Shown here: piece after piece, positions 55,810-64,000 of the stretch
Layout: each line of letters opens with the position of its first letter
Numbering within the stretch: the first letter of the stretch is position 1
Assembly (NCBI RefSeq): GCF_000219625.1
Contig: NC_018208.1
Coordinates: forward strand, 62,001 to 126,000
Direction: 5' to 3'
From: Zymoseptoria tritici IPO323
Lineage: Eukaryota; Ascomycota; Dothideomycetes; Mycosphaerellales; Mycosphaerellaceae
Length of the DNA stretch: 64,000 nt
Notes under the pieces: generated by a model
What the model saw: the letters and a program-made list of their open reading frames with translations, nothing else
Databases searched by the model: none
Told to the model about the DNA's origin: nothing
Made by a program: the position numbers and the translations under genes

Positions 55810-58800
55810 TCTAAGTCGTCCGTTGCGTCGCCCTTATTGCTTAAGATCTCTCCTAATGCTTAACTTAACTACCTTAACGCTATAGGACCAAACCTTTTGG
55901 TTACCTCTGGACGCTTAGGTTTAAGTAAGCATTCTGTTAAGGCTAAGTTCCTGTTCGATACTAGGGCTACGCGTGTATACGTCTTACGAACGATCGCGGA
56001 CTAGTTTCCGGAGGCTTAAGTAGCTATAGATTCCCAGACTGTGGTTCTGCCTAACGGCATAGCAATAGAGACAACCCTTAGAGTTAAGCTGCCTTACTAG
56101 CTGCGTAACTTTAAGGGGGAAATTACTGCCCGAGTGCTTAATCTCGCTAATCACGAGGTAATCCTTAGCTTTAAATAGTTTAGGCAGTACTGCCCGACTA
56201 TTAATTTCTTTACGAACAAGGTGTACTTATACGACAACGGTATTAAGTATGCTATACTATGCTCTGGATACGCTCCTAACTTAAGGAGCGTTCCGGTAGA
56301 TAAGGACCTCTGTTCCCTTAAGGAACTAGAGGATTTACTTAACGTTAATCCCGACATGCCCTTATATCTCTTAAACATAGATAAATACTAGGAGCGGCAA
56401 CAGGAGAGGGAACGCGATCCTAAGGACGACCCTATGTCCTTTAAGGAAGACGACGTTCCTCCTCCCTTAAGTAAGGAACCTAGCTTAAGCCGCATTATCC
56501 TAAACAATAGGGATCTGTTTAGATCTTCCTTGCCTAACAAGCTACCGAAGGACTGGTTTATTATGCATTTAATCGACACCGGGGACTACAAGCCGATTAA
56601 TTAATAGCCTTACTAGCTGTCTTATGCCCAATCGCTTAAATAGGAGTCTTAAATCGAGGAACTCTAGAAGCGTAGGTTAATTAACAAATCCTAATCGGCT
56701 TAGGGAAGCCCTATGTTACTTGTACCTAAGCTAGGAGGGAAATAGCGAATATGCGTTAATTTTAGGGCTCTAAACAACGCTACCGTTAAGGATCGATTCC
56801 CCCTGCCTCGGATTTCCGACTACTTAGATGCATTTTATAGTTTAAGGTACTTTACTAAGATTAACTTAACCTCCGGGTTCTAGCAATTAAAGGTAAAGGA
56901 AGAGGACTAGCACAAGACAGCGTTTAACACTCGCTAGGGCAAATACTACTTTAAGGTAATGCCCTTCGGCCTATATAATATACCGGTAAGCTTCTAGAGC
57001 TTAATAAACGAAGCTCTAAGAAAGCACCTTTACAAGACATATATAGTTTACTTAGACGATATTATAATTTTCTCCGAGACCCTAGAGGAATACGAAGTCT
57101 ACTTAAAGGAAGTCCTAGATATCTTGCGGTCTTAAGAGCTGTATTACTCCCCTAAGAAATGTTACATTAGGGTTAAGGAATTCGACTTCTGTAGACATCG
57201 AGTAAGCTATAATTAAGTTAGGCCTATAGAAGACAAGATCTCTATTGTTAGAGATTAGCTATAGCCGACTAACGCTTAAGAAGTGCGGCAGTTTATTAGG
57301 CTAGCTTCCTTCTACCGCAAGTACGTTAGAGACTTTGCTAGGCACGCTGCTCTACTATTAGACCTCCTTAAGGAAGATAACTTGCTGCTACGTGCTAAGA
57401 AGAAGCGCCCTATTAAGTAGACTGCCTAGTACACTATCGCTTTTGCGAAGCTTAAGGAAGCCTTATGCAGCGAGCTAGTGCTAATTATGCTAGATACTAA
57501 GAAGCCCTTTATTATTAAAACGGATGCAAGTAAGTGGGCGCTTGGTGCAGTCCTGCATTAAGCTAACTCTAATAGGAAATTGCATCTAGTTACCTTTAAG
57601 GGCCGCAAACTGCAAGGGGCAGAACTAAACTATCTAGTGCACAAGAAGGAGCTCCTTGCTATTAAGGAAGCCCTTCGAAAATAGAACTACTACATCGACA
57701 ATAGGACCAAGACTTAAGTAATTACGGATTACTACAGCCTGCAGTACCTAAAAACCTCTAAAACTCTAACTAAGCGACTTGCACGTTAGATTAAGGAGTT
57801 TTAAGCTTACGACATCGACATCCGCTACCGCAAGGGGAGTAAGGCTATCGTTCCTAATGCCCTCTCCCGCCGGCCGGACTTAATAGAAGCGACCCTAGCT
57901 AACATAGTAGGGGAGGGTTCTGTATAGCTAGGGGATTAATTACTTAAGCCTGCGGATTTCTTAACCGCCTTACCTCGCTCCTTTAAGGAAAACGCTACAA
58001 GGGGAACGATTATTCGAGGATTCTCCGAGCGTAAGGTAGTTAATAGGGTAATCTAATTTAAAACTATAAGGGAGATGCCCGAGAACAAGAAGCTAAGCCG
58101 CTTAATTAAAAAGAAGGTGTTAGATCTTGTCCTTAAGGACGACCTCCTGTATTATCGCGAGGCTGATAGAAGCCTTGTACCCTACGTAGATCCGGAATTC
58201 CGGTAGGACTTCCTTAAACGCTGCTATAATAACTACGGGCACTTCGTATTGCCCGGCGTCTGCAGCATTCTTCGAGCGAGGGGCTAGTAGTAGTTACTTA
58301 AATAGGATGTTTATAACTACGCTTCCACTTGCCCTTAGTGTTAAGCTACGAAGAAGAAGTCCCGTAGTCCCCTGTAGGAGCCGCGATTCTACTAAGCTAA
58401 TTCTAAGCTTAAGCTATTTAAACGCTAGGCGATTAATATTGTCGGTCTAATGCCTATTACACTTAATAGTAACAAGTACATTATCACAGCCGTGGATTAT
58501 GCTACTAGTTGGCCGGTTGCAAGGGCTACCTTAAATTAAGAAACCGAGACGGTCGCTCGCTTTGTTTAAGAAGAGATCTATACGAACTTTAGACCCCTAA
58601 GGGAAGTCCTTAGTAACAATAGATCGAACTTTATAAGCAAGGCGTTTAATATCCTTATAGATACCCTTTAAGCTAACTATAGGCTAACGACGCCCTACTA
58701 CCCCCGCACAAATAGGAAGGTTAAAGCCTTAAACGGTGTTCTCGGCCGGATCCTTTCTAAAATGTGCTACGGTAAGAGCGTACACGCTTAGGACTTATAC

Positions 58801-59985
58801 CTTCCTAAGGCGCTGTATTTAAGTCGAATCCGGGCCTAGTCCGGTTGTAGATACAGCCCGTTTTTCCTCTTGTTCGGCTAGCAACCCCGAATACTTAAGG
58901 ATTATCCGTACCTGCGTCCGATGTAGCTTAAGCCCGAGGATCCTGAATCTAGGCATTAAGTAATGTAGAACGCTAGGACGATTGCCGCAGAAAAGCTGCT
59001 TACGAAAGTAGTAAGAGCCGGCGCTATTAGTAGACACACCTTTAAGGAAACTAATAGCAAGTTTATCGAGGGAGACTTTGTTCTTGTCTTAAATAAGACT
59101 AAGACGAAGCTCTAACCGACCTTCGTAGGTCCCTTTAAGGTAATTAAGCGGAGCTAGCTTAGTATATATACCTTAGAGTCCTACGACGGTTCTGTAGTTA
59201 AGCATTAAGTGTATAGTAATCGCCTAATCCGCGCTAACTGCACTAGTTTTAGGGACTAGCAGAAGCGCTGTAGACAGGAGATTTTACTTAAGGCTGCTAG
59301 CTAGGAGTTTAAGGACTCCTTACGTAATAATCTTGCACTTAATCTACGCTTAAGTTTCTCTACTCTAGCGACTATTCCTAAACAGAAGTAGGACAAGTTG
59401 TCTTTATAGCAGCTTAAATAGTTAGGAGCCCTTCGATTCCTTTTAGGGGAGGGCAAACCTTTGGATTCTTTAAAAACTAACGATTAGCTAAAGTTTTAAC
59501 ACAAGCTTAAACTCGCTACTAATACGATCCGAAGGAAGTATAGAGATGTTTTACGCGCGAATCGAGATAATGCTAAGGAGGTAGAGAAACTTAAGGCTAC
59601 TCTCGAGAAGAAACGTCTTAGGGAGCTAAAGAAGTTAGCACCCTTAAGTTAGCCGGTTATGCATCCGGTAAATGCAGCAGCAACATTAAGGGAAGACGCT
59701 TAAGTTAACCCTGTTATAGCAACTGTTCCTGTCCTTACGGAGCCTGTTATAGAAGAAACGGAAGAGGAACTACTTGTAATCCCTTCCGAGCTCTAGGAGA
59801 CTCTACTTAAACCCTAAGGGGAGTCGGGTAATAACGAGGATACTATTGTAGTTGTGCCCCGTCGACGACTACCCTAGAACACAAGGGAAGCTCCTCGTAA
59901 TCCTACGGTGCAGCTACGAAGGAAGCTAACCTTTAAGTCTAAACGAAAGGTTAATGCGAGGGCCTAAGTTTAATAGATCCCCCGG
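55810..59985 (+). pseudogene. pol pseudogene: protease, reverse transcriptase, RNase H, integrase
   Basis: Read in one long interrupted frame. Protease: FDTRATRVYV at about 55954, where the usual DSGA/DTGA reads DTRA. Reverse transcriptase: VNFRALNNATVKDRFPLPRI near 56755, FGLYNIP near 56970 and YLDD at 57049-57060 (intact). RNase H: KTDASKWALGAVL near 57515. Integrase: remains of a His/Cys zinc region near 58240-58350, then the catalytic core near 58430-58740. All three acidic positions appear changed (AINIVG, SNNRSNF, KALNG in place of D, D and E). A VGPFKV segment near 59130 is the usual post-core motif. A Lys/Glu-rich tail ends near 59985. Confidence 0.85.
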
Positions 59986-60199
59986 AGGGTTTTTATTTTA
60001 TGTTTTTTATACTTAAGGCCAGTCCTTAAGTGCTATTATACATTTATTTCGCGCTGGCTTTCTAGCGTCGTATCGCATTACATCGCATACACAGCCTAGC
60101 AGATAAGGGGGCTTAGAAAAAAGAAAAACAAGAAAAACAACGCTTTTGGTGCTCCTGCTTAAGCCTACGAATTTTCCACCGATCCTACTTGGACCCGAA

Positions 60200-62512
60200 T
60201 TAACCCTTCTTAGCCTGCTCCCTCTTAGCATCTTCTTCCTTCTTAGTAATAAGCTGCGTCTTAAGGGCTGACATTACCGCCTACAAGTGCAGCATCTAAG
60301 GAGTAATGCCTTAATTAGCCCTAAGACGCATTTAAGCCCGCGAGAGAGCTATCTAGACGACTTAATACACGGAGTAGCGCTTGTTAAAGCGGTTGCGGTA
60401 GAGCTGCTTAATGTGCTCCGTATACACGCGCGTACGTTAGCTTCCTAGAGGAACTGTTGGGCCTTCTGCGCCGTATCCTTAACGTCTATTGTTAGCCCGA
60501 AGAGCCGTGCTAAAAAACAAGTTCCCCTAGGTAGCAAAACCGCTTAAAGGGAGCACTAGCTCGTGTACAAGGCGGCCGGAGAAGGTTGGAATTAGGTCGT
60601 AATTATTAGTTAAGCCGGTCCGTGCTAGTATTAAGGTCTGATCGATAGCGTATAAGAGCCTCTCTCCTTCGTGCATTAGATCTACGAAATCCTCCGCCGC
60701 ATTATAGAACGGTAGGCTTAGAGATTAACGAGCTAGAGCTAGTGCGTTTCGAACCGGAGCTTAAACGGGAGCAGGTATAGTGCTCGGCCGAGGAGGCGGG
60801 CCCCGACGAGTACTTGAACTAGAGGGCACTAGCGCTAGAGTGCCTTAACGATCGCCTGTCGGGAAGAGGGTAGGGCCAGGCCTAGAGGAGCCTTGTTACC
60901 CTGTGCGGAAGAGTAGAGGTGCGTTAGCTAGACGGGTCGTACGCCTAGCTTAAGGGTTGTCGCGGCGATACCTATTATCTATAGTTATAGGCATTCCTTA
61001 GGCGTAGTTCTTAGGAAGCTAGAAGGACAAAGGCCTAGCACCCGGAGATCTACCGAACCCCCTTAAAGGATCTAAGTAAGGACGCTCTAGCCGCGAAGGA
61101 GTAGTGTCCATCTCCTTACGAGCAGACAAAGGACCCCTTAAGTTAGGGGAACGAGCTGCGACAGCTATTAAGTTAATATCCTCTATATCGGCGATATTCG
61201 TCTAACTAGTAAGGAATAGGTTAAGTAGCTGCGTAACTCTACCGGATCTAGAATCGAAAGGTCTAGGGCTAGAAGGCGTCGGGCTTAAGGGCACTTAGAT
61301 AGGCTCTTCTGGGAGCGGAATTAAGACTTCCTCCTTAAAGTCTACCTACTCGTCCTCCGCATCGTTATTACCTTCCTTAGCCTTCGGATTCCTCTTCTTA
61401 GTCCTAGTCTTTCCCTAGAGTTCAGAATCTCTAACCGAACAGCGATCGTAGTAGTTAGTGTAGCTATAGTTAGCATAGCAGCTAAAGTAGCCTCTACTAC
61501 TGCGACATAACTTAAAGGGACTAGCCTTGCGCTTGCCGGACTCGCAGCTACAGTTGCCTTCTTAAGGGCTGCTACTAAGAGCTTAAGTAAAAAGAGAGAC
61601 TAGACGCTATTGCTTGTAGGCCCTAATAAGGTAACCGTCCGATTTACGCTAGTCTAAGCTGCGTAGATCGCTTAGCTCGAACGCTTGAAGTCTATCGATT
61701 AAGGCATTAAGTTAAGAAATCGTAAAGGCAGCCAGAAATTGCTGAAGGTACTTAATAGGCGCATTCGACACTATAATTAGACAATACATTACTTCCCTTA
61801 TCTATGCGTCCGTAACCGTAATGCGATTAGAGGCTAGGCTAGGAGTAAGGAGAGCTTTAAGTCGAGCGCCGACAGAGGCGTGCATAGTAGTGCTATTAAT
61901 GTTTCCTTAAGGGTCGAAGCGATCTAGCTTAGGGTACAAGCTACGAAGATCCGGAGAGCGGTTAAGGACGTTGCGAGGCATCGTAGGGTCCTAACCTTAT
62001 GCGGCAGTGCGACTCCTTAAGCTACGGCCCTAGTTCGCTAGTTAAGGGTTGCGCTAAGGGATTTCGTAATTGTTGCTTGTAGGGGCGCGTGTGCCTAGTA
62101 GTTTAGACCTAAGGCTTAAGGCAGACATGTTAAGCCTATCGCGATAAGCATCGTATACCGACTTGTAACCAGTGGCTTGCTTATACCCGAATTTAGTGTA
62201 CTCTATACAGTCACGCCGAGACATAACATTAGGCTAGACGTAGAGTTTCCTTAAAGCGAACTTGTCTATTAATTCTTAGGTAGCAGCAGCTCGTGACGGC
62301 TGCTTCTTGCTGCTTAAGACCGAGCTAAATGCTTAAGTTAACATCCTTGCATCTAAGTATCCGCGCTTAACTGTCTTAATAGCACTTTAAACAGCCTTCG
62401 CAGGAGGGAACTTAGGGGCTAGCTTACGAGGAGATCGGCGGAGCTGCTTGTCGACCTTATCGTCCTTGCTCTTATCGTCTTTCTTGCGCTTGTCTTCGTT
62501 ACCCTTCGCTAT
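60200..62512 (-). pseudogene. Antisense ORF of the retrotransposon (about 770 codons), DUF3716-like Cys motif
   Basis: On the minus strand, one frame runs from ATA at 62512-62510 (probably a mutated ATG, followed by AKGNEDKRKKDDKSKDD) to TAA at 60202-60200. It has no frameshift, and all of roughly three dozen internal stops read TAA or TAG. Visible parts: a Lys/Asp-rich basic N-terminus, YTKFGYKQATGYKSVYDAYR near 62175, a middle hydrophobic part (CLIIVSNAPIKYLQQFLAAF) near 61760, a cysteine cluster near 61440-61560 (NCSCESGKRKASPFKLC, RGYFSCYANYSYTN, DRCS), Ser/Pro-rich linkers, a helical C-terminal part (AEDFVDLMHEGERLLYAID; HIKQLYRNRFNKRYSVY) and a Lys/Glu tail. The cysteine cluster resembles the fungal DUF3716 pattern (C..C...F..C...CANC...RCS). 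Function unknown. Confidence 0.6.
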
Positions 62513-62919
62513 AGCGACTATTGCTTAAGGTATGTTGTAATGTTGTAAGGTATAGTAATCGTAGGCTGTATAAAGGTTTAAGGAAAAGGGAAGGAAAGGA
62601 TTACGGAAGTTAATAAAAGAGAGAGGGTTTAAAAAGAAGAATGCAGTCGCTTTTGTGCCCTTAGAGGGGCGACCTGCTAGTGAATTCGACCACGTGCCAG
62701 CAGTTACTAGCTTAAAGCTTGTAATAGTACGTAAATTGGATTATTTACCTACTAGAATTAGCTAGACGATTGCACTTAAGACCTTACCTTCCGAGCAATT
62801 ACGGACCTCCTAGATTACGCTCGTTTATTCGAGATTACGCACACCCACTTAAGAGCATTAGCATATAACCTGAGCCTTTAATTAAGGTTGTTACGAACGC
62901 TTAAGGTCACGTATTCACT

Positions 62920-62930
62920 AAAGGGGAGGA
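62920..62930 (+). other. Polypurine tract
   Basis: AAAGGGGAGGA lies directly before the 3' LTR, the expected plus-strand priming site. Confidence 0.9.
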
Positions 62931-63104
62931 TGTTCAAAAATACCAAAAACCTCGCTTAGGTTTACTTAAACCCTTAAAGCCTCAGGCACCGTTTTACTTA
63001 AAGGCTCGTCATTATCACATAACTCGCTCGTTTTAGTTAGTCTATATAGCTTAAGGGCCTTCGCCCTTATAAATCAGTATCATTCTTTTTCCGCTTTTTG
63101 ATCA
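62931..63104 (+). repeat. 3' LTR, 174 bp
   Basis: Starts TGTTC and ends GATCA. Same length as the 5' LTR. Differs at 11 positions, all transitions. Confidence 0.95.
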
Positions 63105-63108
63105 CACG
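63105..63108. repeat. Target duplication CACG (right)
   Basis: Follows the 3' LTR directly. Confidence 0.8.
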
Positions 63109-64000
63109 ACACAGGCTTGTACGATTGCCTCGCACTGCGTCATCGACAAGAGCGGCCATGTCCAGGAGCGAACTTCATACGACGGGCGAACGCATGGAAT
63201 GATTGGGCGTGATAGAAAAGCAGAGGCATTCTAGGACTCATCCTGAAAGCCAGAATTGGCGTCCGCCGCCTGACGGTGATACCGACGACTTGGACCAATC
63301 CTATCTTGACGAAACGTCGATACCTGCCCGATTCAGGCAGCGACATGGTTACCGGGAGCCAGCGCTAATTCCCGCATAACAGCCTGTACCAGAATTCATT
63401 CGCTTCTCTACCCTGCTTCTCTACCCTGCCGGCAGGTCTTTGAACTCAGCCTTGCAGGATCTGAACAGTCACCTCGATGAGCGAATAACATATAGCGGGC
63501 GAGCGCATTGGAGTCTTGGGCACAAATCGGCGTGGTCGGAATGCAGGAGCATTACCAGACTTCATCTTCCTCACAGGTCTAAGCCCAACAGCAAGAATCA
63601 GTGATCATTCCTTGAACCTGGTCACCGACCTATCCGAGCCAACATCAGCTCACGAAGTCCTCGATGACCGCCCCAAAATGCTTCCGATTAAGTTCTCGAC
63701 TGTAGATACTATTTCTGATGCAGGACACAGTCTGGATTACGTCCTGGCAGCAGGCCTTCAGACTCAGCCCAGTATGACGATCCAGATATTGTCATCGCTC
63801 AAATGCTGTGCTCAATTCCGGTTTCTAAAGGAACGATGTACATTGATGCCCGCCTTTGAAAAGTCTCCAAAACCAAAGTGACGTCGAGAAAGTGTCGATA
63901 CTTACCAAGAAAGGGCATCGCTTGATATGCAGGACACAGTCTGGACCCTCCAGCATCACTGACTGGACTTCGATGAAGACAAGGATACAGCCACTCCGAT
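63109..64000. other. Right flank, no gene supported
   Basis: Base composition returns to that of unique DNA. An open frame 63516-63881 (121 codons) shows no family motif. A 19-bp direct repeat (atgcaggacacagtctgga) occurs at 63718-63736 and 63927-63945. Confidence 0.45.

Larger units (their letters stand above)
53617..63104 (+). mobile_element. Ty3/gypsy LTR retrotransposon with antisense ORF, RIP-inactivated
   Basis: 9488 bp bounded by two 174-bp LTRs and a CACG target duplication (53613-53616 and 63105-63108). Order on the plus strand: LTR, putative primer site, gag with zinc knuckle, then pol with protease, reverse transcriptase, RNase H and integrase. RT/RNase H before integrase marks Ty3/gypsy. 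A further 2.9 kb lies between the end of pol and the polypurine tract; it holds a long antisense frame. All coding parts are interrupted by many TAA/TAG codons. LTRs this short in so long an element are notable. Confidence 0.93.

Noticed and set aside
45790..63104. Possible alternative genetic code because TAG/TAA occur inside coding-like frames
   Set aside because: Stops occur only in repeat-derived frames and fit CpA-to-TpA change; the unique genes use normal stops, and the LTR differences show the mutation process directly.
63516..63881. 121-codon frame in the right flank
   Set aside because: No recognisable motif, signal peptide or splice context; insufficient evidence for a gene.
1..64000. 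CRISPR arrays, operons or bacterial regulatory sites
   Set aside because: No regularly spaced repeats with unique spacers; spliced genes and element types are eukaryotic.

Overview
The window looks like nuclear DNA of a filamentous ascomycete, probably a Dothideomycete close to Mycosphaerellales (inference). Signs are compact genes, introns mostly of 48-100 bp with GT...AG ends and CTRAY-like branch sites, a con-10-type conidiation protein, a fungal cystathionine gamma-synthase, SMC4, UTP22 and GAR1, expanded F-box-like and BTB families, and repeats carrying RIP-type mutations.

Layout. 1-9.7 kb is housekeeping: UTP22 (-), cystathionine gamma-synthase (+) and GAR1 (-). 10.3-15.4 kb is a tandem array of four intronless F-box-like paralogues, all (+). 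15.7-31.6 kb holds an MFS anion:cation symporter-type transporter (-), a BTB protein (-), a prenylcysteine oxidase-like flavoprotein (-), SMC4 (+), a GNAT acetyltransferase (+), a tRNA-like remnant, a second BTB-like protein (+), a con-10-like repeat protein (-) and an F-box protein (-). 32-38.4 kb holds a UBP2-type deubiquitinase (+) and an LDB17/SPIN90/Dip1-type actin regulator (+). 40-44.4 kb holds a secreted Ser/Thr-rich repeat protein (+), a DUF1275 membrane protein (-) and a small cysteine-rich secreted protein (-).

45.8-63.1 kb is a repeat-rich island. It contains a complete but inactivated PIF/Harbinger DNA transposon (45790-49353; 37-bp inverted repeats, TAA duplication), a 485-bp hAT-type non-autonomous element (52986-53470; perfect 8-bp duplication) and a 9.5-kb Ty3/gypsy retrotransposon (53617-63104; 174-bp LTRs, CACG duplication). 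Two further cysteine-rich secreted proteins sit between the first two elements. The two large elements are full of TAA/TAG stops and catalytic residues lost by C-to-T/G-to-A change. The two LTRs differ by 11 transitions and nothing else, nine of them at CpA/TpG, which is direct evidence of RIP.

The most unusual item is a long antisense reading frame (62512 to 60200) between the pol end and the 3' LTR of the retrotransposon. It spans about 770 codons with no frameshift and ends near a cysteine motif resembling fungal DUF3716. Other points of interest are an in-frame amber codon followed by about 104 open codons in the deubiquitinase, the F-box-like array, and the clustering of secreted cysteine-rich genes with transposons.

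Gene models were built by reading splice sites by eye. Family names rest on recognised motifs, without any database search.
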